Positions 6,723 through 14,148 of a DNA stretch of 22,067 nt are shown here, one piece after another. Location: assembly GCA_964561095.1 (NCBI GenBank), contig CAZLNV010000014.1:1-22067 (forward strand). Direction: 5' to 3'. Source of the stretch: CAZLNV01 sp964561095 (GTDB lineage: Bacteria; Bacillota_I; Bacilli_A; RF39; UBA660). Within the stretch, counting starts at the first letter, position 1, and each line of letters opens with the position of its first letter. Below the pieces are notes generated by a model, which saw nothing but the letters and a program-made list of their open reading frames with translations, ran no database searches and was not told the DNA's origin. Made by a program: the position numbers and the translations under genes.

Positions 6723-7094
6723 CTAGATAAAGTTAAGCTTGTCTCTTTTTTAACAATTCTATCCATTATTTCTTCTATCTCTTCTTTAGTAAATATTCCC
6801 TTTTCCTTTCTTCTTCTGTAAGATAGAATTCAAGCGGAAAAATAGAATTGGTTACTATTGAATTATTAGTTAGCTTATTGCTTCTTTCATTAGCTGGATT
6901 AATTGAATATCATTTTTTACTATCTGGTGAATAATAATCTTCATTACCCCAAACATCTTCATAAACAAAATAATCCGGACCAGTTGGCAAATCTTCCACA
7001 ACAGTATATTTTCACTATTATAGACATTTAAATTTTCAATTTTTTTATTCCATTCATTATAAAACATAAACCTTCCATGTATGTAATTTATCAT
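6710..7094 (-). pseudogene. Decayed protein-coding gene with two frameshifts and a nonsense codon
   Basis: Three reading frames join into one plausible protein of about 128 residues. The first piece runs from ATG at 7094 (or 7067) with MFYNEWNKKIENLNVYNSEN. A one-base loss near 7005-7010 moves the frame to TVVEDLPTGPDYFVYEDVW and on to YYSPDSKK, then a TGA (6912-6910) interrupts it. The same frame resumes as YSINPANERSNKLTNN and on to PLEFYLTEEERK, and a second one-base loss near 6797-6805 moves it to GIFTKEEIEEIMDRIVKK, ending at TAA (6712-6710). The pieces have normal amino-acid composition, and the terminator just after the last stop is intact. TGA is a stop elsewhere here, so readthrough as Trp is unlikely. 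I do not recognise the family. Sequencing error could explain one lesion but hardly three. Confidence 0.62.
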
Positions 7095-7316
7095 ATAGTT
7101 TTATCAAAATCAAATCATTTAAGTTTTCTTATTAAGGTGGTTTGTTTAATGTTATTTGTTTGCATGTTGCATTTGCATATTGATACAATTAATGATAAAA
7201 ATATTAATATAAATAATAATGTAGAAAGTTTTCTTTTTAATAGTTTTTTAGTACTTTTCATAGTTAATTATATGAATTATAAGATGATGTGTGATAGAAT
7301 GTTAGTAGGAGTAATT
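7095..7316. other. Gap between the pseudogene and rarA; no gene recognised
   Basis: The rarA frame stays open through here, with an ATG at 7149 preceded by AAGGTGG, but the encoded 50-80 residues (low-complexity Ile/Asn-rich, e.g. DKNININNN) match nothing in RarA. No clear promoter hexamers, hairpin or RNA motif was seen. It must contain the rarA promoter, since the neighbouring gene is divergent. Confidence 0.45.
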
Positions 7317-8522
7317 ATGGATTTATTACAAAATGAATTAAGACCTAATAACATTAAAGATGTTATTGGTCAAAAACATTTAATTGGCGAAAATAAGATT
7401 CTTACTAATTTAGTTAAAAGTGGAAAAATTTTTAATGTTATTTTTTATGGTAAAAGTGGTATTGGTAAGACTACTATAGCGTTAGCTTTAATTAATGAAC
7501 TTAAAATGAATTATAGGATATTAAATGCAACAATAAACAGTAAGAAAGATTTTGATATTGTATTTGAAGAAGCCAAAATGTATGGTAACTTAATTCTTGT
7601 AATTGATGAAATTCATAGAATGAATAAAGATAAACAAGATTTACTTTTATCTTACCTAGAAAGTGGACTTATTACTTTAATTGGTTTAACCTCATCAAAT
7701 CCATATCATAGTATAAACCCGGCTATTAGAAGTAGATGTCAAATACTTGAATTAAAACCGATTGAAACTGATGACATAATTATTGCAATTAAAGGAATTA
7801 AAAAAGTTTATAAAGACCTTAAATTAGATAAAAAGACTATTGAATATATTGCCAGTCTTTCTAATGGGGACTTAAGGTATGCATATAATTTAATTGAATT
7901 TTGTTACTTTAGTTTTGGACCTACTTTTAATATTGATAATATTAAAGAAATAAATACTAAACCAAATATGAGCATGGATAAAAATGATACTGATTATTAT
8001 GACACAATTAGTGCTTTTCAAAAAAGTATTAGAGGATCAGATGTTGATGCATCTCTTCACTATTTAGCTAGATTACTTGAAAAAGGTGATTTTGATATTA
8101 TATATAGAAGACTATTAGCTATTTGTTATGAAGATATTGGGCTTGCTAATCCTTCTATGGGGCCTAAATTAGTTGCAGCAATTGACGCATCAGAACGTCT
8201 TGGCTTTCCAGAGATGATTTTACCGCTTTCTAACATAGTTATTGATATGGCTCTGAGTCCTAAGAGTAATTCGGCAATGATTGCTATAAACGCTGCTTTA
8301 GGGCGCGTAAGAGAGGGAAATGTTGGAGCTGTACCAAATAATGTGACTAATCATACAAAGGATTACATATATCCTCATGATTATCCCCCATTCTATTACG
8401 CAAAACAACAATATTTGCCTACTAAAATTAAAGATGATGTTTATTATAAACCTAAGATAAATAAATATGAAAGCGAAATGAAAAAATTTAATGATATAAA
8501 AAAAGAAAATAAAAAGAATTAA
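7317..8522 (+). CDS. rarA: Replication-associated recombination protein RarA (MgsA) AAA+ ATPase
   Basis: A clamp-loader-like ATPase acting at stalled replication forks and gaps; 401 aa from the chosen start, slightly short for the family. Visible motifs: the N-terminal LRPNNIKDVIGQKHLIG, Walker A GKSGIGKT (45-52), Walker B LVIDEIHR (94-101), sensor-1 TSSNP (125-129), the SRC arginine-finger region (139-141), and the C-terminal tetramerisation part with DIGLANPSMGPKLVAAIDASERLG and the PHDYP motif. I chose the ATG at 7317 because AGGAG lies 5 bases upstream and RarA proteins begin right at the RP..xxxVxGQ motif; the frame is open upstream to 7077, but those 80 codons look unrelated. It ends in a terminator shared with the convergent DUF7666 gene. 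Confidence 0.94.
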   Translation: MDLLQNELRPNNIKDVIGQKHLIGENKILTNLVKSGKIFNVIFYGKSGIGKTTIALALINELKMNYRILNATINSKKDFDIVFEEAKMYGNLILVIDEIHRMNKDKQDLLLSYLESGLITLIGLTSSNPYHSINPAIRSRCQILELKPIETDDIIIAIKGIKKVYKDLKLDKKTIEYIASLSNGDLRYAYNLIEFCYFSFGPTFNIDNIKEINTKPNMSMDKNDTDYYDTISAFQKSIRGSDVDASLHYLARLLEKGDFDIIYRRLLAICYEDIGLANPSMGPKLVAAIDASERLGFPEMILPLSNIVIDMALSPKSNSAMIAINAALGRVREGNVGAVPNNVTNHTKDYIYPHDYPPFYYAKQQYLPTKIKDDVYYKPKINKYESEMKKFNDIKKENKKN

Positions 8523-8539
8523 TAGTTTTAATTCTTTTT
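8511..8539. terminator. Bidirectional terminator between rarA and the DUF7666 gene
   Basis: AAAAAGAATTAA (8511-8522) and TTAATTCTTTTT (8528-8539) form a perfect 12-bp stem with a 5-base loop. The left arm contains the rarA stop codon. Flanking A and T runs allow function in both directions. Confidence 0.82.
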
Positions 8540-8541
8540 AT

Positions 8542-9015
8542 TTATCTCTTGAATGCACCTTTGTTACCTTTTTGATAATATTCAATATAAGAAAGTAATT
8601 TTGGTTCTTTTTCTAAGAACATATCTATTTCACTCTCATTTAATTTATATCCTTGAACAAATCTTTGCATAGGAACTTCCCACTGACCTAACATATGATT
8701 AATTATTTCTTCTCTAGTTAAAATTCTAATTATTTCTATATTACTAGATACGTACATATTATAATATTCATTATAGTCATCTTCATAATCCATTATATTC
8801 CCAAAACCTTTAACGTAACAAATATCTACTTCTTCATTCATAGCATCAAAATATCTTAAGGTGTCTTCTAAATTTTTACAGAAATGAAATCCTTTTCCAT
8901 CATTTCCCCATTTAACAGTCTCACTATTAATTGAATAAGTCTTTCCTACTTCAAACCCTGTTCCATATCTGTTTACTAATCCTTTGTCAAATGCTTTATA
9001 ACCATACTTTTCCAT
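8542..9015 (-). CDS. DUF7666-type domain protein, 157 aa
   Basis: The N-terminal part reads YGYKAFDKGLVNRYG, then FEVGKTY (22-28) and KGFHFCKNLEDTLRYF (41-56), a pattern I associate with DUF7666 proteins, small domains of unknown function often carried by phage or accessory regions. The C-terminal half is acidic, with tyrosine-rich and NHMLGQWEVPMQRF stretches that resemble leucine-rich cell-surface or repeat-adapter tails but show no repeat here. No signal peptide. I chose the ATG at 9015, which shares one base with the tcdA stop (TAATG) and has AAAGGA upstream, so translation is probably coupled to tcdA. The in-frame ATG at 9093 lies inside tcdA and has no family match. Function unknown. 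Confidence 0.8.
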   Translation of the reverse strand: MEKYGYKAFDKGLVNRYGTGFEVGKTYSINSETVKWGNDGKGFHFCKNLEDTLRYFDAMNEEVDICYVKGFGNIMDYEDDYNEYYNMYVSSNIEIIRILTREEIINHMLGQWEVPMQRFVQGYKLNESEIDMFLEKEPKLLSYIEYYQKGNKGAFKR

Positions 9016-9695
9016 TAATTTGTTTTCCTTTTTAATATATCTGATATTATATAATTTGTAATAAGTAATCCAGCAATACCAGGTACATAACAAATAGAAC
9101 CTAATGTTTTTCGTATTTTTGGACTTTCTGTTGATGTTACGACATGAATCTTTTTCATTTGCTTTTCACTAAATTCTTTTCTTATCTTTTTAGCAAGAGG
9201 ATCATAATTGGTTTTATCTAATGTTGTAATACATAAATTTTTTCCCTCTAATTTATTTGCTGTTCCCATTGAAGAAATTAATTTAATTTTTTTGCTTAGA
9301 CATTCCTTCATAAGTTCAATTTTTACTTTTGTGGTATCACAAGCATCAACTATGTAATCATATTTGTCCATGAATAATAGATACATATTATTTTGATTTA
9401 TAAATGTATTAATAATATTAACTTTTACATCTTTATTAATTAATTTTATTCTTTTTTTAAACTCTTTAGTTTTATATTTATTTAAATTTTTAGAAGTAGA
9501 GATAATTTGTCTATTTAAATTACTTTTCTTAATTAAGTCTCCGTCAACTAGTGTAATATGTTCTACACCACATCTAATTAAAGATTCTACAGCATAGCCA
9601 CCTACTCCACCTATGCCTAGTACTAATATATTTAAGTTTCTAATTTCTTTTATTTTTTCTTTACCTATTAATAATTCTAATCTACTCAGATCCAT
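9015..9695 (-). CDS. tcdA: tRNA threonylcarbamoyladenosine dehydratase (TcdA/CsdL, ThiF/MoeB family)
   Basis: An E1-like enzyme that uses ATP to cyclise t6A37 to ct6A in ANN-decoding tRNAs. The 226-aa protein shows the Rossmann motif LGIGGVGGYAVESLIRCG (26-43), the acidic ITLVDGD (47-53), SNLNRQI (58-64), and VDACDTTKVK; the C-terminal GSICYVPGIAGLL membrane-proximal segment is typical of TcdA rather than ThiF or MoeB, as is the absence of the paired CxxC zinc motifs. CGAGGTGA precedes the ATG. It is the ortholog of B. subtilis yrvM, and lies directly after a 6S RNA candidate, as I recall for B. subtilis. It may be transcribed by readthrough of that RNA. Confidence 0.9.
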   Translation of the reverse strand: MDLSRLELLIGKEKIKEIRNLNILVLGIGGVGGYAVESLIRCGVEHITLVDGDLIKKSNLNRQIISTSKNLNKYKTKEFKKRIKLINKDVKVNIINTFINQNNMYLLFMDKYDYIVDACDTTKVKIELMKECLSKKIKLISSMGTANKLEGKNLCITTLDKTNYDPLAKKIRKEFSEKQMKKIHVVTSTESPKIRKTLGSICYVPGIAGLLITNYIISDILKRKTN

Positions 9696-9707
9696 TGTTT
9701 CACCTCG

Positions 9708-9885
9708 AAAAAAATCCCCAAGAATACGAATGCTAATGCGAATAAAACTCGTATAAACGAGGTGGGCATCACATAATTACTTTTAGGATCCTATAGTATA
9801 TATAGTATTCAACACCAGTAACTAATTAGATTCCCAATTAATATTCTGTTGGTTTATTTGATATTAGCTATCATTATTCTCAGGT
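9708..9885 (-). ncRNA. ssrS: 6S RNA candidate (regulator of housekeeping RNA polymerase)
   Basis: The 212-base gap between the unknown gene and tcdA holds a structured RNA of about 178 nt. Its ends pair: CCTGAGAATA (9884-9875) with TATTCTTGGGG (9726-9716), then GCTAAT (9868-9863) with ATTAGC (9737-9732) beyond an internal loop. The 3' side of the expected central bubble carries a tight hairpin, CTCGT-TTAT-ACGAG (9761-9748). Above it TGGGAATC (9836-9829) pairs with GATGCCCA (9770-9763) with one mismatch, leading into an apical stem. A run of seven T (9714-9708) directly follows the closing stem. Long closing stem, large central bubble and bubble hairpin are the 6S architecture, and B. subtilis 6S-1 lies, to my recollection, between aspS and yrvM. 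Not confirmed by covariance search. Confidence 0.68.
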
Positions 9886-9891
9886 AAATTC

Positions 9892-9900
9892 ATTATATCA
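9892..9900 (-). promoter_or_regulatory. Extended -10 promoter of the 6S RNA candidate
   Basis: TGATATAAT on the minus strand (9900-9892), a perfect TATAAT with the TGn extension. No recognisable -35 hexamer; upstream bases belong to the 3' end of the preceding gene. The start would fall near A9885, right at the base of the RNA closing stem. Confidence 0.6.
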
Positions 9901-9907
9901 TATTATT

Positions 9908-10654
9908 TTATAATTTTCTAGTTAAGAAGTTTCCCACTCTCTTACTTAATTGAGAAGTATTCCTGTTTTTTATAGAAACATATTCATCATTTAAACTTTC
10001 TATTAAACTCTCTATACTCACTAATAAAAATATTTTTTCATTATCACTTTTTGCATTGTTTAATTCATCAAACAAATTTTGAATAAATTCTAATAAATAG
10101 TAAATATGTTCGTTTTCGTCAATTGTAAATCTATTCATAAAATTAACTTTAGTAAGTTTATAGCCTATTTCAATATTGTTAGTCGGTTTTAATATTTTAT
10201 TATACTTTCCAATAAGCCCAGTTGTGTCAGTTAAATAAGTAATACCATAATTGTCTTCATTTATTGGAAATACTTGCTTTTCTCCATCAATAATTATTTT
10301 ATGTGGGTTTAAAGTTCCATTTAAATAAGTTGTTGAATATTCATCTGATTCATAAAACGAGAATTCACTTTTAATAAATTCAGATAATTTTTTTAATACT
10401 GACTTATATGATAAAATTAATTTTGTATAAGTACTCATGTAATAATGCGGATCAATTCTATCTGAATGTATTTTACTATGCCCTATAGATTGTATATTTT
10501 CACCATCTAAAATAATTTTAAGGCTTTCTTTAAAATAATCATCTTTATAACTATGAAGATATCCATCTGGGAGCTTATAACTTTTTATATTTTTATCATT
10601 TTTCATAAATTCAAATAAGATTTCATCTTCATTTTTTTTATAATTAATCTTCAT
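9908..10654 (-). CDS. Hypothetical protein, 248 aa, coupled to the ttcA-like gene
   Basis: No family recognised. The protein is soluble, highly charged, rich in Lys, Asn, Ile and Tyr, without signal peptide or membrane helix. Residues about 175-235 look helical and may form a coiled or bundle segment; residues 60-160 look beta-rich (YGITYLTDTTGLIGKYNKI). AAGGAGA precedes the ATG at 10654, which lies inside the last codons of the ttcA-like gene (11-base overlap), so translation is coupled. It ends just before the 6S RNA promoter with no hairpin terminator seen. Co-occurrence with the ttcA-like protein would be the best clue to role. Confidence 0.8.
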   Translation of the reverse strand: MKINYKKNEDEILFEFMKNDKNIKSYKLPDGYLHSYKDDYFKESLKIILDGENIQSIGHSKIHSDRIDPHYYMSTYTKLILSYKSVLKKLSEFIKSEFSFYESDEYSTTYLNGTLNPHKIIIDGEKQVFPINEDNYGITYLTDTTGLIGKYNKILKPTNNIEIGYKLTKVNFMNRFTIDENEHIYYLLEFIQNLFDELNNAKSDNEKIFLLVSIESLIESLNDEYVSIKNRNTSQLSKRVGNFLTRKL

Positions 10655-11414
10655 AATTATTCTCCTTGTAACTAATTAGAGTATTTAAGTTTACATTCTT
10701 TGTACTATTAAGTATGTTTTTGTCAGCACCCCTATAGTACTTATTTAAAATATTTATTAATTCTTTCATTTCATATCTTTTATTTGACTTATTTTCAACT
10801 ACTTCACATGAACAGCCTATAAATTCCAATTTATTATATTTTACCCAATTTATTATATTTTCTTCATTAACATAATAAAGTGGTCTTATTAATTTCATAT
10901 TTTTATAATTAGTTGAATTTAGTATTGGTTTCATAGTTTTAAATTCACCATTATATATAATAGACATAAGTATTGTTTCAACTACATCGTTAAAGTGATG
11001 TCCAAGGGCTATTTTATTACACCCAAGTTTTTGTGCTTCACTGTATAGAGCACCCCTTCTTTTTCTTGCACATAAATAGCATGTATTTTTATTACCTTTA
11101 GATAATTCAAATATATTACTATTAAATATGGTTAAATCAATATTTAATAGTTCTGAATTTTCATATATTCTATTCATATATTTTTCTTTATAACCAGGAT
11201 TCATTAAAAGGTAAATAATGTCAAATTTTGCTTTTCCATGACGATGTAATTCTTCCAAACATTTAGCCAAAAGAAAAGAATCCTTTCCTCCGCTTATACA
11301 TACAGCAATTTTATCTCCATCTTCAATTAAATTATATTCATTTATTGCTTCAGTAAAAGGTCTCCAAATTTCTTTTCTAAATTTTTTTACTATACTATTT
11401 TGAATTTTATCCAT
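10644..11414 (-). CDS. ttcA: TtcA-family tRNA 2-thiocytidine biosynthesis protein
   Basis: A PP-loop ATPase of the TtcA/TilS group; 256 aa from the chosen ATG. TtcA thiolates cytidine 32 in some tRNAs using a [4Fe-4S] cluster. Visible here: the PP-loop SGGKDS (41-46), the cluster-binding pair C112-x-x-C115 in TCYLCARKRRGALY, the LGHHFNDVVET motif, and a third cluster-type cysteine region GCSC (C201/C203). These fit TtcA better than TilS, which lacks the CxxC pair. Many Firmicutes carry TtcA-like paralogs whose substrate is untested, so the exact reaction is inferred. The ATG at 11414 follows the asnS stop by one base; a GTG at 11426 inside asnS is possible. Neither has a clear ribosome site, suggesting coupling to asnS termination. 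Confidence 0.86.
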   Translation of the reverse strand: MDKIQNSIVKKFRKEIWRPFTEAINEYNLIEDGDKIAVCISGGKDSFLLAKCLEELHRHGKAKFDIIYLLMNPGYKEKYMNRIYENSELLNIDLTIFNSNIFELSKGNKNTCYLCARKRRGALYSEAQKLGCNKIALGHHFNDVVETILMSIIYNGEFKTMKPILNSTNYKNMKLIRPLYYVNEENIINWVKYNKLEFIGCSCEVVENKSNKRYEMKELINILNKYYRGADKNILNSTKNVNLNTLISYKENNYED

Positions 11415-11415
11415 A

Positions 11416-12795
11416 TTAGTATTCACAGTTATTAGGGGTTCTTGGATATGGTATTACATCTCTAATATTTTCTACTCCTGTTAAATACATTATTAATCTT
11501 TCAAATCCCATTCCAAATCCGGAATGATAACATCCACCAAATTTTCTTAAATTTACATACCACTCTAAGTTTTCTCTTGAAATGTTCATTTCTTTCATTC
11601 TATCTATTAACAAGTCATAATTGTCTTCTCTTTGAGAACCGCCTATTAGTTCACCAGCACCGGGTACTTCTAGATCTACAGCAGCAACTGTCTTACCATC
11701 ATCATTTTGTTTCATATAGAATGCCTTTATATCTTTAGGCCAAGTAGTAATAAATACTGGCCCATCAAAATATTCTGTAATGTATTTTTCATGCTCTTTG
11801 GCAATATCTTTTCCATATTCAGGAATAAATTCCCATTTTCTGTTGGCTTTTTTTAATAATGTAATCGCATCTTCATGAGTGATTCTGTTAAATTTACTTG
11901 TTAATACATTATTCAATTTTGCTTTTAGTCCGTTTTCCACAAATTTATCAAAAAAGTCTATTTCTAGTGCACATCTATCCATAACATATTTTATTATAAA
12001 CTTTAACATTTCTTCTTCAATGTCCATAATACCATTCAAATCACAAAAAGCAATTTCGGGTTCTATCATCCAAAATTCATTAGCATGAGTTTTAGTATTT
12101 GAATTTTCTGTTCTCATAGTTGGCCCAAATGTATAGATTTTTTTATAGGCCATAGCAAATGTTTCTCCATGAAGTTGGCCTGAGCCAGTTATATATGTTT
12201 TTTTACCAAATAGATCTTTTTTATAATTTACTTTTTTATCTTCAGTAAGTGGTAAATTATTCATATCTAATGTTGTAACATTAAACATTTCTCCAGAACC
12301 CTCACAATCTGCCCCGGTAATTATTGGACTATGAAAATATACATAGTTATTACTTTGAAAATATTCATGAATGGCTTGTGCCGCTACACTTCTAACTCTA
12401 AAAATTGCATTAAACAAATTTGTTCTAGGTCTTAAATATGCCATTTCTCTTAAAAATTCATTAGTGTGTCTTTTTGGTTGTATTGGATAGTCTTCAGGAG
12501 AATCTCCTAAAATTTTGATATTATTAATTTTTACTTCGTAATCTTGACCAGCACCCTCCGATTTAACAAATGTTCCCTTTACCTCTAATGCTGAGCCTAC
12601 TCTGATTTTTGAAATGCTTTCAAAAGTTTCTAACTCATCATTATAAACTAATTGAAGATTTTTAAAATAAGTACCATCATTAAAATCAATAAAACCAAAA
12701 CAAGATTGTCTTCTATGATTTCTAACCCAACCTTCTAATACTATTTCTGTATCTAAATATTTTTCAGCATTTTTTATTAATTCAATTATATCCAT
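11416..12795 (-). CDS. asnS: Asparaginyl-tRNA synthetase
   Basis: A class IIb synthetase that charges tRNA-Asn; 459 aa, normal length. The N-terminal OB fold (EIVLEGWVRNHRRQ near 18-31) binds the anticodon; the catalytic domain shows YPIQPKRHTNEFLRE, RPRTN, motif-2 TMRTENSNTKTHANEFWM, and motif-3 GFGMGFERL (426-434) with the PYPRTP ending. The YPIQPKRH and ENSNTKTHANEF motifs separate AsnRS from AspRS. I chose ATG at 12795, with GAGGG 6 bases upstream in the hisS stop region, over the GTG at 12807 that overlaps hisS. It sits where aspS follows hisS in Bacillus. Co-transcribed with hisS; no T-box leader. Confidence 0.97.
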   Translation of the reverse strand: MDIIELIKNAEKYLDTEIVLEGWVRNHRRQSCFGFIDFNDGTYFKNLQLVYNDELETFESISKIRVGSALEVKGTFVKSEGAGQDYEVKINNIKILGDSPEDYPIQPKRHTNEFLREMAYLRPRTNLFNAIFRVRSVAAQAIHEYFQSNNYVYFHSPIITGADCEGSGEMFNVTTLDMNNLPLTEDKKVNYKKDLFGKKTYITGSGQLHGETFAMAYKKIYTFGPTMRTENSNTKTHANEFWMIEPEIAFCDLNGIMDIEEEMLKFIIKYVMDRCALEIDFFDKFVENGLKAKLNNVLTSKFNRITHEDAITLLKKANRKWEFIPEYGKDIAKEHEKYITEYFDGPVFITTWPKDIKAFYMKQNDDGKTVAAVDLEVPGAGELIGGSQREDNYDLLIDRMKEMNISRENLEWYVNLRKFGGCYHSGFGMGFERLIMYLTGVENIRDVIPYPRTPNNCEY

Positions 12796-12803
12796 ATTTT
12801 CCC

Positions 12804-14054
12804 TCACACATTCATAGATAGATAGTCTAATATTTCATCAAACTCTACCTTTTTTTCTTCTTTGGTAGCATTATCTTTTACTGTAATATAGTTTCCCTTT
12901 GATTCTTCATTTCCACAAATTAGTACAAATTTTGGATTAATACTATCAACTATTTTAAACTGTGATTTTAAAGATTTTCCTAAATAGTCTGTTTCAACTA
13001 CAAATCCGTTATTTCTAAGCATATCTACAATCTCATAACTATAAGCATCTTCATCTAAATTCATCACATATACATCTACTCTATTTTGATAAGTTTTAAT
13101 TTCTTCTTCTTTTAATAATATTAATAGTCTTTCAATTCCTATGGAAAATCCTACAGCAGGTACTTTCTTTGCACCTAACATTTCCACTAAAGTATCATAT
13201 CTTCCGCCACCACACACAGTGCCTGCATTACCTAATGTATCATTTTCATAAATGATTTCAAATACAGTGTCAGTATAATAGTCTAATCCTCTAACTAGAG
13301 AACTGTCTAATTCAAATGGTATATCAAGTACTCTTAAAGCACTTTTTAATTCATTAAAATATTTTGTACTTTCACTCGATAGATGGTCAGTAATTTTAGG
13401 CGCATCCTTTAATACCTCATTATTTGCATCAGTTTTACAATCAAGTATTCTCATAACATTAGTTTCAAATCTATTTTGGCAGTCTTCACAAAGACTATCT
13501 AATTTATCTATAAAATATTCTTTTAGTGCTTTTTTATAATTATTTCTAGAAACTGAGTCTCCCAAAGTATTTATTTTAACTTTTAAATTTTCTAATCCTA
13601 AATTAAATAACATGTTGTAAGCAGCACTTATTACTTCCGCATCTTGGTATGCATTTTTCACACCAAATGATTCTACACCAAATTGTGTAAATTCTCTATA
13701 CCTACCACTTTGAGGCCTTTCATATCTAAATGCTGAACCATAATAATAAAATTTATTTGTATCATTTACATATAATTTATTTTCAAGCAACATCCTTACA
13801 ATTCCGGCTGTAAATTCAGGTCTTAATGATAAAGATCTATCTGACTTATCTTTAAAGTCATATGTTTCTTTATTTACGATATCTGTTGCCTCTCCTACTC
13901 CTCTTATAAATAATTCAGTAGATTCAAATGTAGGAATTTTTACATAATTATAATTATATAAAGTCATATAATTTGACATATAATTTAAAATGTATTGATA
14001 ACTTTTAGCATCATCTCCATATAAATCTAGTGTTCCTTTAGGTTTTTGTATCAT
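12804..14054 (-). CDS. hisS: Histidyl-tRNA synthetase
   Basis: A class IIa synthetase of 416 aa that charges tRNA-His. Motifs in order: N-terminal PKGTLDLYGDDA, SLRPEFTAGIVRML (76-89), motif 2 FRYERPQSGRYREFTQFGVE (109-128), the HisRS-specific LVRGLDYYTDTVFE (253-266), motif 3 around AVGFSIGIERL, and the C-terminal anticodon-binding domain from about 325. GGAAGTGA precedes the ATG. Its promoter leaves only about 17 leader bases, so there is no room for a T-box or other riboswitch. The gene ends in TGA, one of the two TGA stops that argue for the standard genetic code. Confidence 0.97.
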   Translation of the reverse strand: MIQKPKGTLDLYGDDAKSYQYILNYMSNYMTLYNYNYVKIPTFESTELFIRGVGEATDIVNKETYDFKDKSDRSLSLRPEFTAGIVRMLLENKLYVNDTNKFYYYGSAFRYERPQSGRYREFTQFGVESFGVKNAYQDAEVISAAYNMLFNLGLENLKVKINTLGDSVSRNNYKKALKEYFIDKLDSLCEDCQNRFETNVMRILDCKTDANNEVLKDAPKITDHLSSESTKYFNELKSALRVLDIPFELDSSLVRGLDYYTDTVFEIIYENDTLGNAGTVCGGGRYDTLVEMLGAKKVPAVGFSIGIERLLILLKEEEIKTYQNRVDVYVMNLDEDAYSYEIVDMLRNNGFVVETDYLGKSLKSQFKIVDSINPKFVLICGNEESKGNYITVKDNATKEEKKVEFDEILDYLSMNV

Positions 14055-14077
14055 TTTATCACTTCCAAACTAAGTCT

Positions 14078-14106
14078 ATTATATCTATTTAGTTAAAAAT
14101 AGTCAA
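14078..14106 (-). promoter_or_regulatory. Strong promoter of the hisS-asnS operon
   Basis: Minus strand TTGACT (14106-14101), 17-base spacer, TATAAT (14083-14078). One mismatch to consensus overall. It probably drives hisS, asnS, the ttcA-like gene and the coupled unknown gene. Confidence 0.88.
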
Positions 14107-14114
14107 TTTAAGTA

Positions 14115-14148
14115 AAAAAAATAAATATATTTTTATATTTATTTTTTT
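14115..14148 (-). terminator. AT-only hairpin terminator after the 176-aa gene
   Basis: AAAAAAATAAATATA (14115-14129) and its complement (14134-14148) form a perfect 15-bp, all-AT stem with a 4-base loop; it overlaps the stop codon of the gene at 14139. In the minus direction the stem ends in a seven-T run. It lies directly upstream of the hisS promoter. Confidence 0.65.

Noticed and set aside
6910..6912. TGA in the pseudogene read as tryptophan (code 4)
   Set aside because: TGA ends hisS and the TIGR04086 gene at the expected lengths, and the region also carries two frameshifts.
9696..9907. T-box, tmRNA or SRP RNA in the tcdA upstream gap
   Set aside because: No T-box consensus or antiterminator, no tRNA-like end with CCA for tmRNA, no GGAA-tetraloop SRP core; the long closed-bubble hairpin fits 6S better.
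11879..12088. 69-aa plus-strand ORF antisense to asnS
   Set aside because: Shadow of asnS; serine/phenylalanine-rich composition typical of antisense frames.
14055..14077. T-box leader for hisS-asnS
   Set aside because: The consensus promoter leaves only about 17 leader bases; no T-box sequence or specifier stem can fit.
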